From Schistocephalus solidus (taxonomy: Eukaryota; Platyhelminthes; Cestoda; Diphyllobothriidea; Diphyllobothriidae), in assembly GCA_017591395.1 (NCBI GenBank), contig WEDG01006656.1:62001-126000 (forward strand): DNA of 64,000 bases, written 5' to 3'. This document shows positions 10,771 to 22,229 of this stretch, piece by piece. Position 1 is the first letter of the stretch, and each line of letters opens with the position of its first letter. The notes beneath the pieces were generated by a model. The model saw nothing but the letters and a program-made list of their open reading frames with translations. It searched no databases and was not told where the DNA came from. The position numbers and the translations under genes are program-made.

Positions 10771-12049
10771 TTTCAGGTACATTATGATGATCGTGAGTGT
10801 GTTGTCTATGATACTCACAACTGTATAGTCTACAAAATTTCTTTACTTTATGTGCCTAATATATATTTAAAAGGGGAACCCATAGTTTTGTGGGTGCAGT
10901 CATTACGTTACCTCTTCTTCAAGAAGGCTATGGCCTTTGACAATTCCACATTAGTGAGTGCTCACAGAAGTTGACCATCATTGAGTATGTAATAGGCTGG
11001 AGGATTGCTTTCGTCCGTAGAGGAGTTTTTCACCTTCTGAGTCTGCCAGCGGACCGAAATTCCATCGGTTCGAGTGAACATGTGCGGTCAGCCTAGTAAT
11101 TGGACTGTCGAGTGCAGACTTGTGTGCGAGTAAGCATGCATCCAGTCTGAGGGGACGGGGATGGAGACCCAACTCCGCAAGGAACCTTTGATGTCACAAG
11201 TTTCACTTATTTGCTCATAGGATGCTAGGGGCCCCAGACAATGAATCACTTAAGGGGAAGGGAGTGGAACAAAATATGGTGTGTGTGTTTGTGGCTCAGG
11301 AAACCGACTGAAAAGTCAACTGTGACGGTCGATGAGTGGATAATGAATGTTATCGCGCGTACTGAACCGAATGCCCTGTAGAGTAGGGAGCAACGCGAAT
11401 AAGGTCTTAATGGTCAAAGACGAACTGGTGGATAGATGAGAGAGGAGTCATATTAGCCATCTCACAACTACTGTGCTATAATTGTATAAACTGGATAATT
11501 ATTGGATCAATGTCTGCATTAAAGTCTGCCCCCGAAGAGTTTTCCGTCTGGATGAAAACATTTTCTGTCGTCAGGAACCTCTGCTGCAGTATCCCTGAAT
11601 CAGCCTTTGGTAACCCCGGTAGGCCATTTACAACGCGTAGTTAGCCTACTGGATATGTCGAATAAAAATTCTTAGCCATCCATTTGGTTGTCCCTCTGAC
11701 GAATGTTAGGCGTTTTAAGGTTTCCTCAGGGACGGTGACTCACTGATGATGTATTCGGTTTCATCTTAATAAGTGGAAATAGATAAGTATAGTGTCTCAA
11801 GTTGCATCGTGGCAGGCCTCCCTGTGTAGATAATTAGGCTCTTGACACGGTCTGTGCTGTAGATGTGCTGGGTCGGAACAGATGTTGGTGGATCCCTCTA
11901 AGGGACTCGCGCTTGAGTCCAGTCTGTATCTGCACGGTGGCTAGTCTTATAGACAGAACGACATTACCGACAAATGCAAGGCAGAATGCAATTGCCATCT
12001 CTGACTTTTGAGCCGTCACCAACCAGCCATAACCCCCATTGTGATGCAA
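10771..12049. other. Intergenic stretch, no feature recognised
   Basis: Only short shadow open frames lie here. A short AT run near 10850-10870 is the only compositional feature noted. Confidence 0.4.
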
Positions 12050-12140
12050 CACTTGAGGCTCAAACCCGCAAAGTATAATGCCCTAACCGTCGAGCCACGG
12101 GCTCTTTGTGCTGTTGGTTGCAATCGGATATATTGACGAT
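12050..12140 (-). mobile_element. tRNA-derived SINE fragment
   Basis: On the minus strand an A-box-like GTGGCTCGACGGTTAGGGC (about 12080-12100) is followed by a B-box-like GGGTTTGAGCCTC (about 12053-12066), spaced as in a tRNA-Glu or tRNA-Gly-like head. The acceptor stem does not pair cleanly, so it is not called as a functional tRNA. Confidence 0.5.
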
Positions 12141-13252
12141 GGTTCTTGGCACGTGTTAATCCGGCAGCGCTGGTTCCGCGCGAAACCCTATCTACAGCCG
12201 TACACGCCTCAGTCACTGCGCCAATCCCATCACACGTCAGCTTTACAGACTTAGACCTTCGACTGTTGCATGTAATATGACAGCGAGGTCGAAAATGAGA
12301 TACCCATCCTCACGATGCATCAACGCTTTCCTCAGAGTCATGATCTGGAAGACTGCCAGATGATGGGGTAAGCCATGTCCTCTCAGAACTGAGATTAAGG
12401 TTGTCATGTGACCTCCATGGCATCAGCACTGAGGTTGAATCCTAATGGGGCTTAGGGTGTGTGTGGCACGCATAGGCGGGCTGTTTAATTTTGTCTGCCA
12501 GTGATCCCGATCGGGTTTTTAGTTTTCCTTACTCTGCCTTTATACCGGCCTCGGGTTGGTGAACGATGAGGGTGTGGTATATGCAGTTCAACGCTCTTGT
12601 CACTACAAACTACGTCGCTCGTAAGGGATGGTACCTGCACCCGCCACATGATGAACTTCATTGTTCGTGACTTAAACTGTCGTATGGACATTCAGCGAAG
12701 ATTTCGTGAAAGCTGTCAGATGAGGGATCGCCAATCAAAGTGTAGAAGTGCCCATCGTGACGTGCTGCCCCCACAGAGAGAGAGCGTTTACTAGGCTCTC
12801 CAAGCAGTTGGCGAAAACCGTCTCTACAGGCCAGTTCCAGTCAGTGTCCGTCGTTGAGAGACTTGTGATTTTTGTCCTCTGTCGCCTGCAGCCAATCAAT
12901 GAATGACGCACGTTGGTTGGCTTGCCAAGGTGCGGGTGGTTCCAGCTGCGAATTGACCAGGAGCGTCAGGAAGACAAGACGAAAATGTGACTTAGCGGCG
13001 TGCGTGGGAACAGACTGTCAAAGACCCCCCTACCAGTTAATGTAGATATTTTAGTTTCTATACCCTGTTAATTTTAAACACCAGAGAGTACAGTACACCG
13101 GATCCACGAGCAAATTTGGTACAATTATTGGACTCAGATAAAACGGCATTTAAGCGTACTTGGGAATCCTCAAACAACAGTTTTTCACGAACTGTTTAGG
13201 CAATTGGCTGCCAGGTACGTCTGAAGTCATGAATATCGGACTCTCTTAGGTT
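12141..13252. other. Intergenic stretch, no feature recognised
   Basis: No domain, repeat or RNA gene could be supported between the SINE fragment and the gypsy LTR. Confidence 0.4.
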
Positions 13253-13628
13253 TGTAGTGTAGACGAGGGTCGAAATAAAAACGCAGCTTCTAGATAGCGA
13301 GTGTTGTTGAGGATTGTAATGAACTCTGAGCTAGATCCAGAAAGCTATACATCAAGGATGAAGAGCAGAGTCAGGAGTTCAATTGAGACGGCGATCAGTA
13401 GAATGTAATCGAGAAATGAAGATCAATCATTTCAATTGACTGAAAGTAATTGAGAGAGATCAGTACAATCAAGATAGCAGCGGTGACACGCAGCAGCGAA
13501 AGCAGAAGACGTCCAACATGCCGGTTGAAGCTGGCTGTTGTGTTTTTATTTAGCACGTTAAAACAAGCGATCATAAAGATTCAGGTGACCAAGAAAGATA
13601 CAAAGATGTAAATTGTACAAATACCTAC
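13253..13628 (-). repeat. 3' LTR of the gypsy element
   Basis: 376 bp starting TGTAGTG on the plus strand; pairs with 17859-18236. The inner edge next to the polypurine-like GGTGGGGAATTG (minus strand, about 13631-13642) has a small change that spoils the terminal TG. Confidence 0.85.
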
Positions 13629-13727
13629 GACAATTCCCCACCAGAGCGTTTTGTTGTACAAAAACTCGATGAAAAAGCAAAAATTATACGACAAAGTCCT
13701 TAAGATTGGCAGGAAAAATGGATATGT

Positions 13728-14159
13728 CTACCAGAACGAGAGGAAAATGCGTTGTGGTGAAGAAGAAGTAGCAAAACGTGTGGGTGGGGTGGTCGAGTGT
13801 GAAGGTTGAGTGGAAGGGACTGACATAGGTTGAATGGATGGTGACGGTGCGGAGTAATTGGATGGAGCAACGGGTGGTGGGACGCACTCAAGATAAGCTG
13901 GCTTGAGTCTGTCGATGGAGACTGTGTCAGTCTTGTCAGCCTTCTGTATGACGTAATACTTGTCTATCCGTTGAAGCACCTTGTATGGGCCATCATAAGG
14001 GGAACAAGGAGGCTTGCGAACTGCGTCGTGCCGGACGAAGACGAATGGAGCATATTTAAGGTCGTCTTGCACAAAAATGCGTTTGGATGTCAGGCGAGTG
14101 GGAGTTGGACGCAATTGAGCCATGCGCTGTTTCAATTGTTGAACGAAAGCATTCAGCAA
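13728..14159 (-). CDS. Gypsy integrase C-terminal region
   Basis: 143 residues, in a different frame from the upstream integrase core and overlapping its end by 7 bases. The block RHDAVRKPPCSPYDGPYKVL followed by DRLKPAYLE is the usual C-terminal integrase fold after the catalytic core (GPY/F-type module). The tail is Ser/Pro/Thr-rich. The frame change against 14153-15463 marks a frameshift. Confidence 0.8.
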   Translation of the reverse strand: MLNAFVQQLKQRMAQLRPTPTRLTSKRIFVQDDLKYAPFVFVRHDAVRKPPCSPYDGPYKVLQRIDKYYVIQKADKTDTVSIDRLKPAYLECVPPPVAPSNYSAPSPSIQPMSVPSTQPSHSTTPPTRFATSSSPQRIFLSFW

Positions 14160-15463
14160 GCTGAGTGTCTACGGTGAGGCTGCACAAATTCGCCGGGAAG
14201 GCGGAGAGTTGTACCGTATACAAGTTCTGCCGTAGTACATTGAATGTCCTCTTTGACAGCTGATCGAATACCCAAAAGGACGAGGGGTAAGTTGTCACTC
14301 CATGCAGTTGTGTCTGAGTGAGACATCAGTGCTGTCTTATGTTGACGATGCAGTCGTTCCACGAGGCCGTTAGAAGCAGGGTGATATGCCGTTGTCGTGA
14401 TGTGCGCACACCCGAGAAGTTTAGTGAACTCACGGAAGAGACTAGATTGAAACTGACTTCCGCGGTCAGTGGTAATGGTGGCTGGCACACCAAAATTGGC
14501 AATCCAGTGATGCAGGAAGACCATGGCAATATTTTCTTCCGAGGTATCCGATATCGGAATTGCAATTGGCCATCGTGTGAAACAGTCGATTGCTGTGAAA
14601 ATATGTGTGTACCCACGTGAAGGTGGTAACGGCCCAACTAAGTCTAAGTGAACGTGATGGAATCGAACGTCCGGAACAGCAAATGTGCTTGGAGGGGAAA
14701 AGGTATGGCGATGCACTTTGTTTTTCTGGCACGCGAAACGTTGCCTAGTCCAACGGGCGATGTCGGAGTTCATCTTAGGCCAGACAAAGTGAGCAGCAAT
14801 AAGTTTGCGACAGGCGCGGATGCAAGGATGCGACAGAGAGTGAAAATGGTTAAACACTACCTTACGGTATGATAATGGAACAACAGGTCGGGGAGTGCCT
14901 GTGGACCAGTTGCATAAAATCGTACCTGGTGATGCTGGAAGTGGTGCATCTCGAAGCTGCAGAGTACTAGATGTACGCAGATCAGCAATGGACTCGTCTT
15001 CTAGTTGGAGGTCTGCAAGCTTCGCCAGGTCGAATTTGGATGACAAGGTGTTGATGTCCGGTCTCGATAATGCATCAGCAATGACATTGTCGCTGCCTCG
15101 GACATAGCGGATATCAGCAGTAAACTGCGAGATATAGTCCAGGTGACGTACTTCTCTGGGCGAGTACCTATCTGGTTTGGCCTTGAGGGCGTTAGTAAGA
15201 GGTTTGTGGTCGGTATGAACCCGAAAATCTCTTCCCTCTAATAGGTGGCGAAAATGACGAATAGCCAGGCATATAGCCAGGAGCTCGCGAGAGAAAGTAC
15301 TGTAGCGAGTCTGCGTCGGTTGTAGCTTCTGTGAAAAGAAAGCCAATGGCTGCAACTGGTTATTCACCTGTTGATGTAAGACTGCGCCGACAGCACTGTT
15401 GGAAGCGTCAGTGGTCAAAATTAACTGCGTAGAAGCGTCAGGGAGTTGAGGGTGGTGCAGCAT
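14153..15463 (-). CDS. Gypsy RNase H and integrase core
   Basis: 436 residues in one frame. RNase H starts with ILTTDASNSAVGAVLHQ (first catalytic Asp), then FSRELLAI (Glu) and the HTDHKPL block. A linker containing DALSRP leads into integrase. The zinc-binding HHCC module keeps both His (HSLSH) but the first Cys is Arg (RQRFACQ instead of the usual Cys-x-x-Cys). The catalytic DDE triad is present: HLDLVGPLP, TITTDRGSQF, and the Glu in ASNGLVERLHR. This is the longest undamaged frame of the element. Confidence 0.9.
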   Translation of the reverse strand: MLHHPQLPDASTQLILTTDASNSAVGAVLHQQVNNQLQPLAFFSQKLQPTQTRYSTFSRELLAICLAIRHFRHLLEGRDFRVHTDHKPLTNALKAKPDRYSPREVRHLDYISQFTADIRYVRGSDNVIADALSRPDINTLSSKFDLAKLADLQLEDESIADLRTSSTLQLRDAPLPASPGTILCNWSTGTPRPVVPLSYRKVVFNHFHSLSHPCIRACRKLIAAHFVWPKMNSDIARWTRQRFACQKNKVHRHTFSPPSTFAVPDVRFHHVHLDLVGPLPPSRGYTHIFTAIDCFTRWPIAIPISDTSEENIAMVFLHHWIANFGVPATITTDRGSQFQSSLFREFTKLLGCAHITTTAYHPASNGLVERLHRQHKTALMSHSDTTAWSDNLPLVLLGIRSAVKEDIQCTTAELVYGTTLRLPGEFVQPHRRHSAC

Positions 15464-16528
15464 GGTCGCATCAGCAAGTGCCTTCTTGGCTGCCTCAAAA
15501 AGCTGGAGTGAGCTGCCGGTGAAAGTTCAATCGGCTTGGCTTTCGACTTCAAAAGATCAGTCAATGGAGCCAGTATTGCCGCACAGTTGGGAATGAAACG
15601 TCGGTAATAATTGACAAGTCCAATGAAACGTCGCAGTTTTGTGAGGGTCTTCGGAGACGGAAAAAGATAAAACGCTTTGCACCTTCTCTGAAAGTGGTGT
15701 GATTCCATGCTGATCGACGTGATGACCAAGGAAATCAGAGAAGGAACGCCAAAAGACATTTGTCGACGTTTAATTGCATACCATGTTGCTGGAAACGATC
15801 AAACACTTGACGCAAGTGTGATGCATGTTCCGCTGGCGAAGAACTTGCGACGAGTATGTCATCAATATAGACAAAAGTAAACGAAAGACCGCGCAAGACC
15901 TCATCAATAAACCACTGGAAGGATTGGGCGGCGTTACGCAAACCGAAAGGCATGCGGATAAATTCGAACAAGCCAAAAGGCATTGTGATGGCGGTCTTGA
16001 GGATGTCTTCCTCAGCGACCGGTAGTTGATGATATGCTCTCACAAGGTCGATTTGGAGAAAATAGTCTTTCCAGCCAACATGTGAGAAAAATCGTGAATA
16101 TGAGGAATGGGGTACCGATCGGGGATAGTTGCTCTGTTCAAAGCACGATAATCCCCACATGGCCTCCAATCATCGGCTGATTTCTTGGGGACCATGCGCA
16201 GAGGAGAGGCCCATGGACTGGAAGAAGGGCGAATAATCCCCAAATTTAGCATGTGTTCGAACTCACTTCTAGCCACCCGCAACTTTTCTGGATGAAGCCT
16301 ACGTGGGTGGGCATGAACGGGTTGTCCTGTGGTAACTATGTGATGATTAACTGTGTGCTGAACTTTTTCGGTAAACTGACAAGGTTTAGTGAGGGACGGA
16401 TAGTCCTTCAAAATGTTAGCAAATGGCGAACTTGGAATAGTCAAGTGTATACCAACCGAAGGTTCAGAGGTGACCGTACCGACGGTGAAAAGTCTGGTTG
16501 TAGTATTAATGAGTCGACGATGCTTCAA
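15421..16528 (-). pseudogene. Gypsy reverse transcriptase, frameshifted
   Basis: Reverse-transcriptase blocks are spread over three frames: 16528-16040 ([22 protein letters not shown]), 16169-15735 (KTAITMPFGLFEF, FVYIDDILVAS with the catalytic YIDD) and 15759-15421 (LRRFIGLVNYYRRFIP, the thumb). At least two frameshifts separate them, so no single RT protein can be made. All catalytic motifs remain readable. Confidence 0.88.
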
Positions 16529-16603
16529 ATCAACTGAAAGGCCGAAATGTGAGAGTAAATCGGCTCCAATAATCGGTGACTGGACGTCGGCTAGGATAAA
16601 GAC

Positions 16604-16984
16604 CTATTGGAAACATCGCCTTAGACCAAGGTCAAGAGTTAGGGATTGTTGTCCGAATGTGTGGATGACGGTGTTGTTAGCAGCCTGCAATGAGAACTGC
16701 GAAGGCTTGAGGTGGTGACGCCTAGGAGGCGGGATAAAACTAACCTCAGCACCGGTTTCTACAAGAAAACGGAGACCACTCGACTTATCGGTGATGTAGA
16801 AGAGGCGACTGGGTCGCGGTTGGCCAGCAGCAGTCGTCGCCATTACTGGCTGGCGTTGTCGTTTAACTGCTGCGGCTTCTGTGGGAATTTGCTCGGCGGA
16901 ATACACTTGCGTGCTTTCACGCCATATGTACGATGGTACCAGCACACGGTCTGTGGCTGCCATTCCCGTGATTTGGACCGTCAA
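16604..16984 (-). CDS. Gypsy aspartic protease region
   Basis: 126 residues containing the retroviral-type protease active-site block FLVETGAEVSFIP near its middle. The family motif is D-T/S-G; here the catalytic Asp is Glu, which would be expected to abolish or severely weaken activity. Downstream VIHTFGQQSLTLDLGL fits the protease flap and following strand. Confidence 0.8.
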   Translation of the reverse strand: MTVQITGMAATDRVLVPSYIWRESTQVYSAEQIPTEAAAVKRQRQPVMATTAAGQPRPSRLFYITDKSSGLRFLVETGAEVSFIPPPRRHHLKPSQFSLQAANNTVIHTFGQQSLTLDLGLRRCFQ

Positions 16985-17811
16985 CGCTGATATGGTTGAC
17001 GACTATTTGACTGGAGATTGTTGATGATAGAACACATGTTGCTGACTTGCGTGCATAAAAGGCGTACGGTATCCTTTAAATCTTCACAATCACTGCTACG
17101 CACGATATTTGATGCTTGCGAAAGGTCAGATGATGGTGCGGCCCGTCGATAGGCACTACAGCACGATGATAACGTCACATAGGGAGGGTCACGTTCTGAT
17201 TTTGGAGTGCCTTGATGAGCAGGAGTGTCAATATTATCAGATCTGGAAGTGGACACCGATGTCAGTTGAAGATGAGAACATGCGGTACCGCTTGGGTAGC
17301 ATTCCATTATTCTGTCTGCATGAGTGGCTAGTTTATCCAATGAGATGCTCGTGTCGAGCATAGCCAATACCTGCTGCATGGGCAGGGGAAGCTTATCAAG
17401 CCATATCTGTTGGAAAATTGCATCATCCATATGGCGATCAGCAAGCAAAGAACGCATGTGTCGCATAAGTTGGGAAGGTGTTTGATCGCCAAGTTCGACT
17501 TACGTGAAAAGCTCACGCAGCATTCAGTTGGCCGACTTGGCCACACGATTAATTACCGCATCATTCAACTGGGTGTATGGCTCCTCAGCAGGGATAGGAT
17601 CAAGGAGGTCCTTGACGTCAACGGCAACATCGAAAGGAAGTGATTGCACTACGTATGAATAACGCGTGCGTTCACTGGTGATACGACGCGTCGAGAAAAC
17701 TGCCTCGATCTGCCTAAACCATACGCGAGGGTTGCTTGGCGTTAATGGGGGCAATTTTAAAGAGAGGCGATGGACGTCAAGAGAGTCTGCGTTAGTCTCA
17801 TTGTCCGTCAT
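16981..17811 (-). pseudogene. Gypsy gag, frameshifted
   Basis: The N-terminal frame (17811-17524) has LKLPPLTPSNPRVWFRQIEA and the following helices typical of Ty3/gypsy capsid. The C-terminal part (17466-16981) contains FQQIWLDKLPLPMQQVLA, the capsid C-domain block. A frameshift near 17470-17530 splits them. No CCHC zinc knuckle is visible. Confidence 0.85.
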
Positions 17812-17837
17812 AGTAAGTGATATGGTGCGTAATGATA

Positions 17838-17857
17838 GAAAAGCGGGGTCACCAATT
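17838..17857 (-). promoter_or_regulatory. Gypsy primer-binding site
   Basis: Directly inside the 5' LTR, the minus strand reads TTGGTGACCCCGCTTTTC, with the TGG start expected from pairing to a tRNA 3' CCA. The primer tRNA is not identified. Confidence 0.6.
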
Positions 17858-17858
17858 T

Positions 17859-18236
17859 TGTAGTGTAGACGAGGGTCAAAAGAAAAACGCAGCTTCTAGA
17901 TAGCGAGTGTTGTTGAGGATTGTAATGAACTCTGAGCTAGATCCAGAAAGCTATACATCAAGGATGAAGAGCAGAGTCAGGAGTTCAATTGAGACGGCGA
18001 TCAGTAGAATGCAATCGAGAAATGAAGATCAATCATTGCAATTGACTGAAAGTAATTGAGGGAGATCAGTACAATCAAGATAGCAGCGGTGACATGCAGC
18101 AGCGAAAGCAGAAGACGTCCAACATGCCGGTTGAAGCTGGCTGTTGTGTTTTTATTTAGCACGTTAAAACAAGCGATCATAAAGATTCAGGTGACCAAGA
18201 AAGATACAAAGATGTAAAATTGTACAAATACCTACA
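17859..18236 (-). repeat. 5' LTR of the gypsy element
   Basis: 378 bp, TGTAGTG...CCTACA on the plus strand; about 98% like 13253-13628 by eye. Confidence 0.88.
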
Positions 18237-18439
18237 AGCAGAATACTTTTGACTCTAACCACTACTCTAACCTACAGGTTACGGGTGATGGTAGTGCTGG
18301 GGTAGTGCAAGTATGAACGAGCCGGCTCTGCAACAAAGGCCAAACCTTTTTCTTGTCTCTCGCACTCGTGTCTGCATGAATTCCACACAGCGAGTCATAC
18401 GATTTGAGATGAAGGTACGCATTCCAAGAATATGTATTA

Positions 18440-19320
18440 GTAAGAAGAAGAAGGTTTTTTGCTCGCCGGAATCATGTCTTTATTCATCCGAGTTTTCGAA
18501 CTCTTCCTCGGGGCCCATTGTCAGAGATAAAAGTGGCAGCAGAACAAACAAGAGTTATAGGGGGCAGGAACTAATCATATATCAGTTACGCCAGCCCGGA
18601 AGTGACTGTGCATGGCTCTGTATGCCGGTGCCCGATCGATAAATCGATTGGCCAAGTTTTCACGGAGCCCTAGATTTCAATCGATTCTCGGCTTGTCTTG
18701 CTTTTGGTGTGAGCAATTTTCTTCGTGGCTGCGAAGTTAAACTCGAGACCCGTTTTGTAAGTGTGCGCAGCCACTGGTGCTTATCCGTCATCCCGTCTGA
18801 CAGTCACTTTAAGTTCATGCATGCGTGATCCAAGCATTCGTTCAGTCTGGCCTGTGTAGTAACGAGAACAGTTAGGGCACAGAATTAAGTACACTACACC
18901 CGACTACTTGCTAGAATTTAATAGGTCCTTGATCTTCAAGACCCTGCTGCGCGTGGTAGCTTTGGGCTGGGGTGCAATTCCAACACCTAATACCACATCA
19001 ATGTGCTCAGTCGCCTCTGAAATGTCCTAGCTGTATGACAGTGAGTGTCAAGCGCCTTCTGACAGCCGTTCCGCATAAACTGGTTGCGAAGATATCAGGC
19101 CTCACATAATTTTTACTCCAGGTTGCTGCAGTGAGCCTGTATTCGTTTGTAAAGCGTTCTCACACAGCTGCGTTTGTGAGCCATCGGATGGTTGCTGTGA
19201 CAACTGAGAAGCTGTATGTGTTCGTCAACTTCCCGTTGGATCTTCATCTGATAAGCATACGTAGGAAGGGCAGCTCAGATGAATAAAGACATGATTCCGG
19301 CGAGCAAAGAACCTTCTTCT
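18440..19320 (-). mobile_element. Penelope-like element fragment (RT C-terminus and GIY-YIG endonuclease)
   Basis: Minus-strand translation near 18785-18905 gives VYLILCPNCSRYYTGQTER followed by SRMHELKVTVRRDD. This is the Cys-containing GIY-YIG endonuclease start typical of Penelope-like elements. Upstream, 19020-19220 gives AHKRSCVRTLYKRIQAH and YLRNQFMRNGCQKALDTH in different frames, matching the linker between RT and endonuclease. Frames are broken. The fragment is bracketed by inverted repeats of about 50 bp (18440-18492 and 19268-19320), as seen with partial terminal repeats in this class. Transposition is not possible from this copy. Confidence 0.72.
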
Positions 19321-20110
19321 CCTTCACTAAGTCACATGAGTTTAAGCCCTAGAGACCACTCGCGACGCCCGTGGATTGCTCATTTACGCGTGGACAGTAA
19401 ATGCATGCTGTGTTGCTCGTCCTCTTTTTCTTGCGCCTTCAACAGCTCAGCACCTGCGTGTACAGCTGGCATATGTACGTGAACACTGAACACTTCTGTC
19501 CTTAAGATACGTTTTTGTCTCTTGAGATGATGCCTTCTCGGTCTTCTTGCATTCATTATTTACCACCAGTGATAACAGGCCATCTATGGCAGTTTTCTCC
19601 CAATACCCACATAAGAAAGGAATGGGAGAGCTACCCAGCGTAGATTGTACTCATAAGTACGACAAAAGAATAAAACAACAATTTCAACTCGTCGTAAGCT
19701 ACTGGCCTCGGGACCCAAGCGTCGCTTCATTACACCTATTAGTCACAACATTGACTTAATAATGCAACCCATAGTTAAAACTAAACAGCTTGACCAGCCC
19801 GCTTTCCAGAACTGCAATGACTTCATGAGGAAGTTTAGATCACTTTGTCTATACTTGGTAACCTGCTATATGGTACCATATCTGATGCTCTCGCTCAGGA
19901 ATGCAGACGTCTCAACTCGATTGTTCACTTGGTCACAACAAAAGCTTTTGACAGGCAGAAACGTAATCATAATTTTCTCCTTAAAAAATGCTCCCATACG
20001 CATATACCTAGTTGAAGTTACTATGGCCTTTCTGTACTCGGGTCGTTTCCACTGCAGAATAATGGAAGCAAAATGCCTCTCTTCGCGTAGCAAGAATCCC
20101 CCTATCTTAT
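19321..20110. other. Intergenic stretch, no supported gene
   Basis: Open frames of up to 130 codons (19762-20154) have no recognisable domain, and the end of that frame overlaps the dispersed repeat at 20125. No call is made. Confidence 0.35.
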
Positions 20111-20124
20111 TTAAATTGTTTTCA

Positions 20125-20560
20125 GCAATTGAGGTGGACTCAATCTTTGCTTAATGGGGTCACACTTCTCGCTATTTGGAAATGACAACATGTTTCCTTT
20201 GTCGAGATCTTACACCAATGGAGCGAGGAAATGGGTCTATCCTGTCAAATATATCATCAACTTGGCAGCCTACTATTCACAAGCTTGGTCGTAGTTTTAC
20301 TGTCCTCAACGCACCGGTTACTTCCTCTCTTCTGATGTCCAGTTCAGACAGCCCCTCCACTCCACCTTCTACTTCGTTTCACACTAATTCAAAATGCCCT
20401 GTACCCACAACCGAAAAATTTAATCTCCGGTGCATTGAGCCCTGTCGCAAACCCACCTTTAATATCTGCAGCCCCATCTAAAGCACTAAACCCGACAGAT
20501 TCCCCTCTTAAAGGCAGTTCTACAGGCATCACCGTGAAATTTTCTGATATCCTCCTCGTG
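20125..20560 (+). repeat. Dispersed coding remnant with CxxC motif, copy 2
   Basis: Homologous to 3670-4100: IEVDSIFA, an in-frame stop, then GHTSRYLEMTTCFLCRDLTPMER, and further on a shared block near 20445-20530 (CRKPTFN). Roughly three quarters of positions agree in the best block. The protein family is not recognised. Confidence 0.5.
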
Positions 20561-20984
20561 TGCACTTCTCGTCAGGAGCTCTACGAGATCTTCCAGTCTA
20601 CAAAGAGCTGAGTTATTTCAATATTTTATTCATATTATTAATCTTGCTAAAACCTTTATCCTATAACTTTAACACTCTTTGTATTTTTTGCGATCTATCA
20701 TGGAAGTCAAAAATATACCCTTCGGGAATCGGGCAAAATACGTGACACTGCTGAGGTTCTAACCAAGACACCAATGCGTGGGGAATGACGGTGATACCAC
20801 TGAGTTTTCGCCGCATGACGAACTCGCTGATTTAAATATAAAGCATGGACTAAACACTAGTCATAATACGAATGACTACACTTCCTTAAAGTCGCCTCCG
20901 TCAAACGGGCCGAGAATGTAATAAGTTTGTTGGATGTCAATTACGGGGACAAAGCGTGCGCGACATGTTTTAAACTTCTTCAAA

Positions 20985-22220
20985 AATTTTGGAGATTGAA
21001 AAGTATATGCAGGAGCTGAAGCTGGAGATAGAGAAGTTGAAGAAACTTTCTTGCATTTCACCGGAAGAGAAGCAGTCCCTAACGATGGAACATGAGGGGG
21101 ACAAACGCACATTCGCATACACAGCTTCCTCAGCCATCACATCCAATAAGGAAGATGACGCTGCGTCAACAGGGCAGTTAAAAAGTCTCTAGTATGGAAA
21201 TAGGGCAACCGGCAGGGATCCCAGGAAATAAAGAAACGTTTCAGGGCATCCCAAAAAGAGCGTCTGTCAGAGCGGGACAAACCTAAGCAAATTTCAAGCA
21301 AAACCCACGCTGTTGAAGGTCGCAACCGACCAAAGAGCGGTATTATGCAGAGACCTAGGCGTTATATCTGCATCTGCATCGCCAGAAAACAGTCGCAGAG
21401 CGCTACAGCACGTAAAGCACCACATACCAGTAGAAAATAAAAACGAAAGCGATAGAGATAAATGCCTTAATATTCAAGGGCTCCCTGAATCAAATGCAAC
21501 CACTCCCAAGGAACGAGTTTTGGAAGACGAAGGTAATATGTCATAGAAAAATGCAAGTACCAGAACCCCAACATCGGATGAAAATCATTCTCATGTTGAA
21601 GTGCCAGCATCCATGAGAAACGCCACTTCTGTGAACTACCACCCTAGCGTAGGCGGGGAAATCAGGAGCTCGCCCATAAATAATTAGCGAAATATAGTAA
21701 TATGGGGGTGTCCCAGAATCCATGTCATGCATTCCGAAGGAACAAGTGATGCACAATGTAGCTCTTCTTCATTAATAGGCCACTGCAGTCCTGAAGAACG
21801 AAGCAATTTTCTCCGTACAAAAGCTTTCCAACCAGGCAAAGCAGTACCCAGCCGCGACATGAGATCATCCCTCAGACCTCTAACAATTATTTTAGAAAAC
21901 AAAACCCAGGCACTGCTTCTGTTAGAAGGAACAATAACCTTACGGAGATCGCACAAAGCAAGTGTTTTTTTCAGCCGGACTACGAACCGAGGGAACGGCT
22001 GAAAATGAGGGAACTAGGGAGAGAATTGAGGGAGGGAATTGGCAGAGGAGAGTAAGGTCTGAAAATCAAAGACGGTCAAAAATTCCAAATCAAGGTGCCT
22101 TTTCGGTGGCCAAAACCGGTAACCATGAGGCCTGGGTCTCCCAGATGAATCTAGCATTGAAAATCCTCTCCGCAAAGGTGCAAAGGCATGAACTTGTAAA
22201 CGTAGTGGATGAAATATAAA
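20985..22220 (+). mobile_element. LINE ORF1 remnant (diverged CR1-like family)
   Basis: A coiled-coil-like start (MEIEKYMQELKLEIEKLKKL) near 20989 is followed by LNIQGLPESNATTPKERVLE near 21470-21525 and by LENKTQALLLLEGTITLRRS with VFFSRTTNRG near 21895-21990. These align with the ORF1 blocks VVQGVSEATGETPKERVKQD and VDLLLSRKSQLRKNHRGVFF of family A (34973 and 47800). Several stops and frame changes intervene. No ORF2 follows in register. Confidence 0.72.
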
Positions 22221-22229
22221 TATAAATTG

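Larger units (their letters stand above)
13253..18236 (-). mobile_element. Ty3/gypsy LTR retrotransposon, degraded
   Basis: A 5-kb element reading right to left: LTR, primer-binding site, gag, protease, reverse transcriptase, RNase H, integrase, LTR. The protease-RT-RH-IN order is diagnostic of Ty3/gypsy. The two LTRs differ at roughly eight positions in about 377 bp, so the insertion is fairly young, yet gag and RT carry frameshifts and two key residues are changed (see parts). No target-site duplication is seen at the ends (AGGTT on the left, AGCAG on the right). Confidence 0.92.

Noticed and set aside
18313..18642. 109-codon plus-strand open frame
   Set aside because: Crosses the left inverted repeat of the Penelope remnant; no domain and no splice context.
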